Under the pieces are notes generated by a model. That model was not told the DNA's origin. It made no database searches and saw nothing but the letters and a program-made list of their open reading frames with translations. Positions 36,625-45,663 of a stretch of DNA of 64,000 nt are shown one piece after another. Origin of the DNA: BMS3ABIN04 sp964553325 (GTDB taxonomy: Bacteria > Bacteroidota > Ignavibacteria > Ignavibacteriales > Melioribacteraceae); NCBI GenBank assembly GCA_964553325.1, contig CAZKKI010000015.1, positions 49,139-113,138 of the forward strand, in the 5' to 3' direction. Each line of letters opens with the position of its first letter. Position 1 is the first letter of the stretch. Position numbers and translations under genes: made by a program.

Positions 36625-37791
36625 TTACTTTTTCAACCGGAAAATAAGAACCGCAACAATAAAACTTACTGCGGAAGACAGTAAAAACGGAACCGTGCTT
36701 CCGAAAGCATCCCATAAAACTCCCGCCACAATCGAACCGGTCATCATTGCCAAACCGGAAAACATTGTAAGCAATCCGATTGCCGAACCGAGATAATCCT
36801 GAGGAATCAAATCCGAAACCCAAGCTTTAATCACTCCTTCGTTCGAAGCGGAATAAATTCCGTATAACGCAAATAAAAACCAAATAATTATCATACTGGA
36901 ATTCAAAGCGAATCCGAGATACACAGCAGAAAAGATGAAGAGCCCGAAAATAAATACATTTTTCTTACCGAATTTGTCGCTTACCAATCCGATAGGATAA
37001 GATACAATCGCATAAACGATATTATAGAACACGTATCCGCCAATGGCTAAAGTATCGGATGCGGAAATGTTCTTGGATTTCAAAATTAAAAACACATCGC
37101 TGCTGTTAACAAACGAAAATACAATAAACAAAACAAATAACTGTTTATATCTTTTGGGCGCAATTTGCCAAAATTCTTTGTAAGTATATTTTTTACCGGA
37201 CTTTTCCATTTCGCTTTTTTTCTTTACGTCTTTAACCGTTAAAGTAAAAAGAATCGTAAGTATTGCGGGAACAATTGCCGCAATGTAAACGAATTGATAA
37301 TCCACTTGGAAAAATTGAAGAAGAGCAATTGCCACTAACGGTCCAACAACCGCACCCAAAGTATCCATGCCGCGGTGAAATCCGAAAACGGCGCCGGTAT
37401 TTCCGTTGGCATTTGCCGCTAAAATTGCATCGCGCGGTGCGGTTCTGATCCCTTTACCAACCCTGTCCAGCGTTCGCGATAAAACAACAGTTGATACTTT
37501 CGGGAAAAAACCCGGTAAAGGTTTTACAATAGAAGAAAGTCCGTATCCCAAAACTACAAAAATTGAACGCTTACCCAGTTTATCCGAAAGGTTTCCGAAA
37601 TACCCTTTCAAAAGTCCGGCCGTTACTTCGGCAATTCCTTCTATTAAACCGACGACGGACATCGAGGCACCGAGCGTTACGGTAAGAAACAAAGGTGTTA
37701 CCGGATAGAGCATTTCGCTTGCAAAATCGGTAAAGAAACTTACCAATCCGAGCAGAAAAACTTGTTTGGGTATCTTTTTAAATAGCGCCAA
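36625..37791 (-). CDS. MFS transporter
   Basis: A 388-residue major facilitator protein with about 12 membrane helices. The N-terminal half has the loop 2-3 signature in GYFGNLSDKLGKRS and the second half repeats it in GLVSDKFGKKN. RTLDRVGKGIRTAPRDAI is shared with a group of uncharacterised bacterial drug-resistance-like MFS proteins. The start is a TTG at 37791 preceded by GGAGAAAAT; no early in-frame ATG exists. The substrate is unknown; the neighbours queC and the YrdC gene give no clear hint. Confidence 0.88.
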   Translation of the reverse strand: MALFKKIPKQVFLLGLVSFFTDFASEMLYPVTPLFLTVTLGASMSVVGLIEGIAEVTAGLLKGYFGNLSDKLGKRSIFVVLGYGLSSIVKPLPGFFPKVSTVVLSRTLDRVGKGIRTAPRDAILAANANGNTGAVFGFHRGMDTLGAVVGPLVAIALLQFFQVDYQFVYIAAIVPAILTILFTLTVKDVKKKSEMEKSGKKYTYKEFWQIAPKRYKQLFVLFIVFSFVNSSDVFLILKSKNISASDTLAIGGYVFYNIVYAIVSYPIGLVSDKFGKKNVFIFGLFIFSAVYLGFALNSSMIIIWFLFALYGIYSASNEGVIKAWVSDLIPQDYLGSAIGLLTMFSGLAMMTGSIVAGVLWDAFGSTVPFLLSSAVSFIVAVLIFRLKK

Positions 37792-38000
37792 ATTTTCTCC
37801 TTAAAACGCAAACCGCTTCGAACCGCGAAAAACGAAATTTATTAGAGTAAGAGCAAAGTTATAAAAATCAATCGATAAATTTTCCAAATATTTCGCAAAA
37901 AAAATTATTTTAGGTTGATAATTTGCTTACAACTTTTATCTTTGTAATTGATTGTTGAAAACATATTGATAAACCTTCCTTTATTAAACAGAGGTTAATT

Positions 38001-38612
38001 ATGGAATATTACGAATTACATCCGGAAAATCCGCAAATTAGATACATAAAAAAAGCGGTTGAAGTTTTAAGAGACGGCGGAGTAATAATTTACCCTACAG
38101 ATACCGTTTACGGTTTAGGATGCGACATTTTTAATAAGGAAGCACTCGACAGAATTTTTATGATTAAACACGAAGCTTATTCAAAGCTGCTAAGTTTTAT
38201 TATCCCGGATTTTAAAAACATTTCACAATATGCGAAAGTATCCGATATGGCTTTCAAATTAATGAAAAAGCTTACACCGGGACCATACACGTTTGTTTTG
38301 CCCGCCGCACGGGACGTTCCTAAAAAACTTTGGACAAAGAGAAAAACTGTAGGTATAAGAATCCCCGATTGCAAAGTAACAAGAATGCTTGTGGAAGAAC
38401 TTGGGCATCCGATAATAAGCACAAGTGTAACCAACCGCAAAGGCGAAATATATTTCGATCCGGAAGAAATTCAACGATTTTTTAATCCGCACGTGGATTT
38501 AATGCTGTCAATCGGAGCGTTATCCGGCCAACCGTCCACCATAATTGATTTAAGCGGCGAAGAACCGGAAATAATCCGCGAAGGCGCCGGTGACATCAGC
38601 TTTTTGGTTTAA
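38001..38612 (+). CDS. tsaC: YrdC/Sua5-family L-threonylcarbamoyladenylate synthase
   Basis: A 203-residue protein of the YrdC/Sua5/YciO fold that condenses threonine, bicarbonate and ATP into threonylcarbamoyl-AMP, the donor for the tRNA t6A modification. Characteristic segments are GGVIIYPTDTVYGLGCD at about residues 24-40, LTPGPYTFVLPA, KTVGIRIPD and GHPIISTSVTN near the centre. The length is that of the short form without the Sua5 C-terminal domain; it could instead be a YciO-type paralogue. GAGG before the ATG supports the start. It converges on the SDR gene with a 4-base overlap. Confidence 0.85.
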   Translation: MEYYELHPENPQIRYIKKAVEVLRDGGVIIYPTDTVYGLGCDIFNKEALDRIFMIKHEAYSKLLSFIIPDFKNISQYAKVSDMAFKLMKKLTPGPYTFVLPAARDVPKKLWTKRKTVGIRIPDCKVTRMLVEELGHPIISTSVTNRKGEIYFDPEEIQRFFNPHVDLMLSIGALSGQPSTIIDLSGEEPEIIREGAGDISFLV

Positions 38613-39394
38613 TCCGTTTCCCGGTAAGAAAAAAAAGCATTTGCTTGAGCACTGGGCATAATAATCATTTCGTTGATATTAGCATGCGGCGGTCTCGTTG
38701 CACAAAATATTACCGCCTCGGCAATATCCTCGCCTTTCAGAGGAATAAGTCCCTCATAAACTTTTTTTGCCTTTTCTTTATCACCGTAAAACCGCACCAA
38801 ACTGAATTCCGTTTCGACCATTCCCGGATCAACCGTAGAAACCCTTACACCTTTACCAAGTAAATCCAACCTTAGTGAACGTGTAATTGCCGTAACCGCA
38901 TGTTTTGTTGCGCAATAAACTCCGCCTCCTTTGTATGCTTCGTGTCCTGCAATCGAGCCGATATTTATTACATGCCCGCTTTTTCTTTCAACCATTCCCG
39001 GAACAACAAACCGCGTTACATACAGCAACCCTTTAATATTGGTATCGATCATCTCTTCCCATCCGTTAATATCATCTTCGAATAACGGATTTAGTCCTCT
39101 TCCCAATCCTGCGTTGTTTACCAAAATATCTATTTTTTTCCACTCGTCCGGCAACGAATTGATTGATTTCTCCACTTCGTTTTTATTTCTAACATCCAAA
39201 TGAATTGTTAAAGTTTTTACATTATACTTTTTTAAAATAAAGTGCGAAAGGCTTTGTAAACGTTCTTTTCTTCTACCGGTTAAAATTACATTTGCCCCTT
39301 CGGCCGCAAAAGCTTTAGCCGTCGCTTCACCGATTCCGGATGTTGCACCTGTAATTAAAATAACTTTGTTGGACAGTTTTGTTTTCATTCTCAT
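38609..39394 (-). CDS. Short-chain dehydrogenase/reductase, YdfG-like
   Basis: A 261-residue classical SDR using NAD(P)H. The cofactor motif TGATSGIGEATA is at about residues 16-27 and GRRKER after beta-2 suggests NADP. LVNNAGLGRG, the catalytic Ser in NIGSIAG and the Y-x3-K pair in VYCATKHAV are present. The C-terminal IPLKGEDIAEAVIFCATRPPHANINEM is typical of the YdfG group, which reduces 3-hydroxy acids or related carbonyls. The substrate is not certain. Translation may start at either of two ATGs two codons apart. Confidence 0.88.
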   Translation of the reverse strand: MRMKTKLSNKVILITGATSGIGEATAKAFAAEGANVILTGRRKERLQSLSHFILKKYNVKTLTIHLDVRNKNEVEKSINSLPDEWKKIDILVNNAGLGRGLNPLFEDDINGWEEMIDTNIKGLLYVTRFVVPGMVERKSGHVINIGSIAGHEAYKGGGVYCATKHAVTAITRSLRLDLLGKGVRVSTVDPGMVETEFSLVRFYGDKEKAKKVYEGLIPLKGEDIAEAVIFCATRPPHANINEMIIMPSAQANAFFSYRETD

Positions 39395-39640
39395 CCCAAT
39401 AACTTTTTTGAATTAGAAATTTAATTTATTTTTTCTTAGTTTACACTACCTCCTGAGGAAAATATGTGAATTTAATTCAGATAAATTATTCTTGTTTAGA
39501 GAGGCTATTTTTTTTATATTAAAATACCTTAAAATCTTTTTTAGCCATGAATACTTACACGCGCCTAATAAACATATCGATTTTACAACAAACTGAACAA
39601 ACAAATCACTTAATTTATCAACTAATATAACGAGGGAGGT

Positions 39641-41890
39641 ATGTTAAAAAAAGCTAATCCTACAATGTTCGGCATAGTATTTTTCTTGATGTTCGCTATG
39701 CTGGGACAATTGTTAGCTCAACAGACTCTTGAGGACGTAAAAAAAGCTCGCGGCTTAAACGACGACGACGTTTTGGCGGCCGTGAAAACTTTTATGCCCC
39801 GCGGGGGTCGCGACGAATATTTTGCTTTCGTCGGTACGGGCAATTCCGGTACAATGATTGTATACGGAATTCCGTCAATGCGTATCTACAAATATGTTGG
39901 TGTGTTTTCACCGGAACCATGGCAAGGTTATGGCTACGATGATGAAAGTATACTAATGTTAAAAAAGGGATCATCCGATAATAGGATTTACTCTTATGGA
40001 GATATGAGGTATCCTGCACTATCGGAAACTAACGGCGAATACAATGGTAAATATTTGTTCTATTCCGACGGTGCAAATTCCAGAATCGCAATGTTAGGTT
40101 TGGATGATTTCGAAACCAAACAAGTTTTGCCACATCCGCTTTTCGTTAATTGCTTCCCCGGCGTTGCGGTTACCGAAAACACCGAATTTGTTATCCAATC
40201 GAGTCAGTATCCGGCTCCTTGGGAAAACAAATCGGCAGATTTGGAAAAAGAATTCGACTCAAAATTTAAATCTGGAGTTACTTTCTGGAAATTCGTAGAC
40301 CCGAAAGAAGCAACGAGATCCGGTCATCACATTGGCCGTATGATCAAAGAGGAATCCTTTACCGTTGAATTGCCTCCTTTCACTTTGGACTACTTCGATA
40401 CCGGACGAAAAGGAAGTAATACTTTCGTAGTAGGTTTGGCTTCCAAAGACGGCAAAAATTATGTTTATGTAATTGATTACTCGAAAATCCAAGACAAAGT
40501 TAGTTCCAGAGTTAATGAAGCAAATGTTGTTTCCACAAAAGCAGCCATCGATGCAAAAGGTCTTGCAATGATTGAACTTCCCGAAGCGGCTCGTAAAGTT
40601 AAAGTTACACCCGACGGGAAATATTTCATCACTGCAAGCGATAATGCAATGGTATTCGATTTCGACAAAGTAGCTTCTTCGATGGCAAACGGAACATTCA
40701 GCGGCAAAACAGCCGGCGATATTCCGTTAATCGATGCCAATTCGGTAATGAAAGGTAAAGTTAACATCGGTAAAGATGTTATGGATATTGCATTCGATTA
40801 CAGAGACGGCGTAGTTTATGCTTCCGCTTTCAGCGATAAAAAAATCGTCCGTTGGAATTATAACGATCTAAAAACTGAAGGCGAAGTAGCACTAACTTTC
40901 AAACCTGCTATGTTAATGACTCCGCAAGGTATGTCTGCTGCGCCTCATTCCAATTATCTTGTAGCAGTCGATAAAGAAGGTTTGTACGACAATTACCCGA
41001 ATGTCGGTCCGGTTCGCCCGAGTTTCCAACATTTAATCGATATCTCATCCGACAATATGAGAGATATTTACACAATGAGTTTACCTCAAGCCAATATTTA
41101 CGGATCGGTTGCCGTTCTTAGAACCACAATTAAACCGATTATCAGATATGCTTTGGGTACAAACACCAGAACCGGTGAAATTTCCGATTTCAAAACAGTT
41201 GCCGGGCAAGAAAAAATCGAACGACAAGGAAACAGAGTTCACGTATTCGGTACTCTTATCCGTTCGCACATTACACCGGAAATTGTTGAAGTGAACGAAG
41301 GCGATGTTGTAACTTTCCACTTAACCAACTTGGAAAGAGCGGAAGACGAAACCCACGGATTTACGATTAACACTTACGGTAAACACGGAAGTTTCGAACC
41401 CGGCAAAACGGCTTCGTTAACGTTTGTAGCGGACAGACCCGGTGTCTTCCCGTATTATTGTACCGAATTCTGTTCGGCACTTCACTTGGAAATGGAAGGT
41501 ATTCTTTTAGTAAAACCAAAGAACTGGAAAGGAAAAGTTGAGAAAGAAGTAGCATTAACCAAAGAAGAACTCGAACAATACAAAAAACAATACGAAAAGA
41601 AAATTGAAGTTATAAAACAAACCGGCGACGTTATCAACGGCGTGGTTAAATTCCTGAAAGAAAACGATTATGCAAAATATCCATACGTAAAGGCATTGGT
41701 TGAAGATGCTTTCGATCAATTGGAAAAAGGAAAATTTGCTAAAGAGAATTACGAGAAATATGCAAAAGAAGGCAAATGGAAAGATGCTTTCTTATGGGCA
41801 GAACAGTATTGGCAATATCAAGTTAAAACCGCCGATGTTGGACTGCGTGCTAAGACACTATTAGAAGAGAAATTACAAGGAGGCAAATAA
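39641..41890 (+). CDS. NosZ homologue retaining CuA but lacking all CuZ ligands
   Basis: A 749-residue NosZ-family protein with a Sec signal peptide ending at LLAQQ and a GAGGGAGG Shine-Dalgarno. The C-terminal cupredoxin domain keeps a full CuA site: H572 in ETHGF, then C607, C611, H615 and M618 in CTEFCSALHLEM. The propeller has lost all seven histidines that bind the catalytic CuZ cluster: the expected HH reads RY in GDMRYPAL, DHGG is replaced by NCFPG, and the PHG, PLH, GHL and EPH positions read ARKV, KDVM, AMLM and ANIY. A charged helical tail of about 110 residues follows the CuA domain. It can therefore only relay electrons. The next gene, a complementary NosZ, overlaps its stop by one base. 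The intact frame and conserved fold argue against a pseudogene. Confidence 0.9.
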   Translation: MLKKANPTMFGIVFFLMFAMLGQLLAQQTLEDVKKARGLNDDDVLAAVKTFMPRGGRDEYFAFVGTGNSGTMIVYGIPSMRIYKYVGVFSPEPWQGYGYDDESILMLKKGSSDNRIYSYGDMRYPALSETNGEYNGKYLFYSDGANSRIAMLGLDDFETKQVLPHPLFVNCFPGVAVTENTEFVIQSSQYPAPWENKSADLEKEFDSKFKSGVTFWKFVDPKEATRSGHHIGRMIKEESFTVELPPFTLDYFDTGRKGSNTFVVGLASKDGKNYVYVIDYSKIQDKVSSRVNEANVVSTKAAIDAKGLAMIELPEAARKVKVTPDGKYFITASDNAMVFDFDKVASSMANGTFSGKTAGDIPLIDANSVMKGKVNIGKDVMDIAFDYRDGVVYASAFSDKKIVRWNYNDLKTEGEVALTFKPAMLMTPQGMSAAPHSNYLVAVDKEGLYDNYPNVGPVRPSFQHLIDISSDNMRDIYTMSLPQANIYGSVAVLRTTIKPIIRYALGTNTRTGEISDFKTVAGQEKIERQGNRVHVFGTLIRSHITPEIVEVNEGDVVTFHLTNLERAEDETHGFTINTYGKHGSFEPGKTASLTFVADRPGVFPYYCTEFCSALHLEMEGILLVKPKNWKGKVEKEVALTKEELEQYKKQYEKKIEVIKQTGDVINGVVKFLKENDYAKYPYVKALVEDAFDQLEKGKFAKENYEKYAKEGKWKDAFLWAEQYWQYQVKTADVGLRAKTLLEEKLQGGK

Positions 41891-44289
41891 TGAAAAAGGT
41901 AAATAAATTTATACGGAAATCATTATTGGTTACTGCCATCTTTGCTTTCTCTGCTTTATTCTTAGTTAATTGTGGAGGAGAAAAGAAATCCGGCGGTGCC
42001 GGTTTGGACGGTGCACCCTTCGGAGACGAATCCTTCGGGGATGTTGTTAAACGAAGAGGATTGAATGCCCAAGACGTATTAGCCGCAGTTAAAACCTATA
42101 CACCCGATAAAATAATGGACGAGTATGTATCTCTTAACTCAGGTGGTCAAGCCGGTAACATGATTATGTATACCGTGCCTTCGATGAGAATGTTAAAATA
42201 TGTTCCTACTGCCGCCAGACAACCATACAATGGTTACGGTTACAGTGTTGAAACTAAAAAAATGATGGAAACCGGATTTATCGACGGCGCCGAAATTCTC
42301 TGGGGCGATACTCACCATCCGGGATTTTCCGAAACGGACGGTCTCTACAACGGTAAATGGGCAGCTATTAACGATAAAGCTAATCCCAGAATTTACATTA
42401 TCAGCTTGAATGACTGGGAATTAAAACAAATCGTTCAAAATCCGATTTTCCGTTGCGACCACGGCGGTTGCTTCTTCACTCCTAATTCAGAATTCATAAT
42501 GGAAGCCGCTCAATATCCTGCACCATTAGATAGAAAATACTATCCACTTACCGAAGCAACATTCGAAAAATACTGGAGAGGCGGTTTAACTTACTGGAAA
42601 TTCAACAATGAGACAGGAAAAGTAGATGAAAGAAATTCGTTTACTTTCGAATTTCCGCCGTATACTCAAGACTTAAGTGATGCGGGTAAAAACGCCAGCT
42701 ACGGTTGGGGCTTTACAAATTCATTCTGTTCCGAAATGTATTTCGGTGGTATAGAAAGCGGAAGAGCTCCGTTTGAAGCCGGTTGTTCCTCCAAAGATAC
42801 GGACTACTTGCATGTAACCAACTGGAAAAAAGCTGCCGAGTTAATAAAATCCGGCAAAATCAAAACCAAGAGAATAAACGGACACACCGTAATCCCCATA
42901 GAAAGCGCCGTAAAACACGGATTGCTTTATTTAATCCCCGAACCGAAATCCCCGCACGGTGTGGATGTTGATCCATCCGGAGATTACATAATAGTTGCCG
43001 GTAAATTGGATTCCCATGCTTGGGTTTATTCATTCAAGAAAATTATGGACGCCATCAAAAACAAAAAATTTGAAGGCACCGATAAATTCGGCATTCCGAT
43101 CATTGCTTTGGAAGATGCTTTGCACGGAAGTGTTGAAGTCGGTTTAGGTCCGTTGCATAACCAATACGACGATCAAAAAGGTATTGTTTACACATCAATA
43201 TATGTTGATTCCCGTGTTACCAAGTGGGACTACTTAAACCTCAAAGTATTGGATTATGTTAGCTCCCATTACAATATCGGTCACTTGGTTTCCGCACACG
43301 GCGACACCAAAAAACCGCATGGAAAGTATTTGATTTCTTTGGATAAACTTTCAATCGACAGATTCAATCCTGTTGGTCCGTTGCATCCGCAAAACCATCA
43401 GTTGATTGACATCGATGCGGATAAAATGAGAATCATTTACGATATGCCGTTACCGATGGGTGAACCACATTACACTGCTTTAATTAGTGTTAAGGATTTC
43501 AAATCCGTCGATAAATACGACGTAGGTACCGATATAACCACAATGAAAAAATCCAAATATTACACTGCCGTTGGAAAAGAAAGAGTGGTAAAACGCGGTA
43601 AGACCGTCGAAGTATTCGGTACTATCAACAACGGAAAAGTTACTCCGAATAACATTAGTGTTAATCAAGGTCAAAAAGTGGTCATCCATTTAACTAATCA
43701 CGGTCAATCAAAACTCGACCATTATGTTTATGAAGTCTCTGCATACGACGCAATGTACAGATGGAGACCTGGAGAAACCGCTTCAATCGAATTTGTTGCG
43801 GAAAAAGCAGGTATGTTCCCGTTATTGCTCGATAAGATTCACAGTCCGGCTAACAGAGAACTTCAAGGTTACTTGGCAGTTAAATTTAACCAAGCAGCCG
43901 AAAATGCACGTTTGTTGGCATACTCGAAACGAGTTCAAGCGGATATGCAGATGCAAGCATTCAAGCCTTCCGCAATCGAAATCAAGAACTTGTTACCGGG
44001 TGAAATGGAATTCTTGAATTACGGTTGTAACGCTTGCCATAAATTCGGTTCCGAATTTAACGGTCCCGATTTGTTAATGGTTGATAAGCGTAGAGACGAT
44101 AAATGGCTCAAATCGTGGATTCTTAATCCCGAAAAACATTACAGTGAACCGGATATTGAAGCAATGCGACAAAAATATAAACTCGCAATGCCTAACCAAA
44201 ACGTATCCGAAAAAGATGTTGGCAAGATTATTCAATACTTGAAAGCCAAATCCGAAGCTGTAATGAAAGAGATGACAAGTAAAAAATAG
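41890..44289 (+). CDS. nosZ: NosZ homologue retaining CuZ but lacking CuA, lipoprotein with C-terminal cytochrome c
   Basis: A 799-residue protein expected to hold the N2O-reducing CuZ cluster. The N-terminus is a lipoprotein signal with lipobox LVNC, so it should be membrane-anchored. All seven CuZ histidines are found: H142 and H143 (DTHHP), H191 (DHGG), H356 (SPHG), H423 (GPLH), H465 (IGHL) and H527 (EPHY). In the cupredoxin domain the CuA residues are gone: PLLLDKIHSPANREL at 644-658 has Leu647, His651, Asn655 and Leu658 where Cys, Cys, His and Met belong. A class I cytochrome c domain follows with C713-N-A-C716-H717. C-terminal haem fusions are known in the cNosZ of Wolinella, but there CuA is kept. 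Coupled by TAATG to the CuA-only gene. Confidence 0.92.
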   Translation: MKKVNKFIRKSLLVTAIFAFSALFLVNCGGEKKSGGAGLDGAPFGDESFGDVVKRRGLNAQDVLAAVKTYTPDKIMDEYVSLNSGGQAGNMIMYTVPSMRMLKYVPTAARQPYNGYGYSVETKKMMETGFIDGAEILWGDTHHPGFSETDGLYNGKWAAINDKANPRIYIISLNDWELKQIVQNPIFRCDHGGCFFTPNSEFIMEAAQYPAPLDRKYYPLTEATFEKYWRGGLTYWKFNNETGKVDERNSFTFEFPPYTQDLSDAGKNASYGWGFTNSFCSEMYFGGIESGRAPFEAGCSSKDTDYLHVTNWKKAAELIKSGKIKTKRINGHTVIPIESAVKHGLLYLIPEPKSPHGVDVDPSGDYIIVAGKLDSHAWVYSFKKIMDAIKNKKFEGTDKFGIPIIALEDALHGSVEVGLGPLHNQYDDQKGIVYTSIYVDSRVTKWDYLNLKVLDYVSSHYNIGHLVSAHGDTKKPHGKYLISLDKLSIDRFNPVGPLHPQNHQLIDIDADKMRIIYDMPLPMGEPHYTALISVKDFKSVDKYDVGTDITTMKKSKYYTAVGKERVVKRGKTVEVFGTINNGKVTPNNISVNQGQKVVIHLTNHGQSKLDHYVYEVSAYDAMYRWRPGETASIEFVAEKAGMFPLLLDKIHSPANRELQGYLAVKFNQAAENARLLAYSKRVQADMQMQAFKPSAIEIKNLLPGEMEFLNYGCNACHKFGSEFNGPDLLMVDKRRDDKWLKSWILNPEKHYSEPDIEAMRQKYKLAMPNQNVSEKDVGKIIQYLKAKSEAVMKEMTSKK

Positions 44290-44310
44290 AAGTAAAAACT
44301 TCTTAATTAA

Positions 44311-44348
44311 AGAGGCTGGATTTTAATGGATTCAGCCTCTTTTTTTTT
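44311..44348 (+). terminator. Rho-independent terminator after the nosZ pair
   Basis: AGAGGCTG (44311-44318) pairs with CAGCCTCT (44333-44340) around a 14-base loop and is followed by eight or more T residues. It lies 21 bases after the stop of the CuZ-bearing gene and separates the structural genes from the maturation genes. Confidence 0.85.
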
Positions 44349-44412
44349 GATACGATTATAGTTAAATTTTGAGACCAAATTTTTTTATCAACAAAAAACG
44401 GAAGTAAGCTAT

Positions 44413-44805
44413 ATGAAAAAAGTATTATCAAGTATTGTTTTTGTTATAATTTCGGTAACATTAATAGTAAATTGCGGCGGTGAAGAAAAAAAAGCTCCCG
44501 CACCTACTAAAAAAGAAACCAAACGAGTAGCCGATTTGGCTAATGGGGAAAAAATATACAATAAAGTTTGCGTTGCTTGCCATCTTACCGGTGTTGCCGG
44601 TGCACCTGCTGTAACCGACAAAGCCAGATGGGAAGAAAATGCGGCTAAGGGACTCGACGTATTATTCCAAAGCGTTAAAAACGGGGTTCCCAAAGGTAAA
44701 TACGGAGTTATGCCTCCCCGCGGAACTTGTACCGATTGTTCCGATCAAGATTTGTTTGACGCTGTAAATTATATTCTAAAAACCGCCGGTGTTACGGCAA
44801 AATAA
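44413..44805 (+). CDS. Lipoprotein c-type cytochrome (cytochrome c5-like)
   Basis: A 130-residue monohaem cytochrome c anchored by a lipobox (LIVNC, Cys at about residue 20). The haem motif is CVACH at about residue 54-58 and the axial Met is in YGVMPPRGTC. The extra Cys pair in GTCTDC is typical of the cytochrome c5 group, where it forms a disulfide. In clade II nos clusters small cytochromes c carry electrons from the quinol side to NosZ, so this is the likely donor to the CuA-bearing subunit or to the haem of the CuZ subunit. It stands between two terminators with nosB. Confidence 0.9.
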   Translation: MKKVLSSIVFVIISVTLIVNCGGEEKKAPAPTKKETKRVADLANGEKIYNKVCVACHLTGVAGAPAVTDKARWEENAAKGLDVLFQSVKNGVPKGKYGVMPPRGTCTDCSDQDLFDAVNYILKTAGVTAK

Positions 44806-44834
44806 TTATTTCATAAATAAATTCGGATAGAGAA

Positions 44835-45593
44835 ATGGGAAACGCAAAGAATAGGCTTTACATGGTTTTAGCGATTTTAGGTTTAATACTTTTATTTGTT
44901 TCTTTCTATTCTCCAATGTGGTCTGTTGCATTGCAAAGTATTCAGTATCCCAAAACGATGTATCCTGAAGGAATTAAAATTTATTTCACATTCGACGGTG
45001 TTTACAACGGTTGCGAAGGTGTAAGAGAACGCGAAGAACTTGCACAAGATGTTGGCGCCGATTGTTTAATGGAAATGAACAAAATCAATCACTTCATCGG
45101 AATGTACCCGATAGTTCAAGGCGTTAACGATATTAACGAAATTGGTGAGCATGTTCCTTATCCGATTTATGCCGCTGAAAAATTAACCGAAGATGAAATT
45201 CCTCAAGCTTTGAAAATTTTGGATTTTACTCTGAGAAATTCTTTTTATTTGTTTGTTGTCTTCGGTATTCTGATACTCGTTTTTGCTTTTACAACTAAAA
45301 AGACTTTGGCATGGGCAGCCATTATACCTTCATTAATTCCTTTTTATTTTCTGGCTGTTTATACTTACTATCTTTATTGGTACGGACATAATCTCGGTTT
45401 GCACGGAGGCGGAGCTTTCGGTGGAATAAAACCGTTTATGCCCACTGTTTTCGGCGAAGGTAAAGTGGCTCAGTTTACCACCGAGTCTTATCCGGCATAC
45501 GGTTTCTTTCTCGCTTTGTTAACTTTTATCGTATTAATCCTTGCGGTATTATTAAAACGTAAATCGTTACAAGAAAGCGAAAAGAAAGCTTAA
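44835..45593 (+). CDS. nosB: NosB-like integral membrane protein
   Basis: A 252-residue protein with an N-terminal membrane helix (about 8-29), a periplasmic domain of roughly 100 residues holding two cysteines (in YNGCEGVRE and GADCLME), then three helices at about 131-152, 158-180 and 220-243. The size and topology fit the NosB proteins that follow nosZ in clade II operons; their role is unproven but they are required for or associated with N2O respiration. The position, two genes after nosZ and before nosD, matches. Sequence similarity was judged by eye, so the name is provisional. Confidence 0.65.
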   Translation: MGNAKNRLYMVLAILGLILLFVSFYSPMWSVALQSIQYPKTMYPEGIKIYFTFDGVYNGCEGVREREELAQDVGADCLMEMNKINHFIGMYPIVQGVNDINEIGEHVPYPIYAAEKLTEDEIPQALKILDFTLRNSFYLFVVFGILILVFAFTTKKTLAWAAIIPSLIPFYFLAVYTYYLYWYGHNLGLHGGGAFGGIKPFMPTVFGEGKVAQFTTESYPAYGFFLALLTFIVLILAVLLKRKSLQESEKKA

Positions 45594-45610
45594 TAATTTT
45601 AACTATTTCG

Positions 45611-45644
45611 GCAGTCTTGGATATTTCATCCAAGACTGCTTTTA
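45611..45644 (+). terminator. Rho-independent terminator between nosB and nosD
   Basis: GCAGTCTTGGAT (45611-45622) and ATCCAAGACTGC (45628-45639) form a perfect 12-bp stem with a 5-base loop, followed by TTTTAAT. It lies 17 bases after the nosB stop codon and ahead of nosD. Confidence 0.87.
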
Positions 45645-45663
45645 ATGAAAGGCTTAGACTAAG

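Noticed and set aside
39395..39640. FNR/NnrR-type box or sigma-54 promoter upstream of the nosZ pair
   Set aside because: I looked for TTGAT-N4-ATCAA and GG-N10-GC patterns and found only isolated half matches in AT-rich DNA.
39641..41890. CuA-only NosZ as a decaying pseudogene
   Set aside because: The frame is intact over 749 codons, the signal peptide, strong Shine-Dalgarno and all CuA ligands are kept, and translation is coupled to the next gene. Decay would not spare one copper site selectively.
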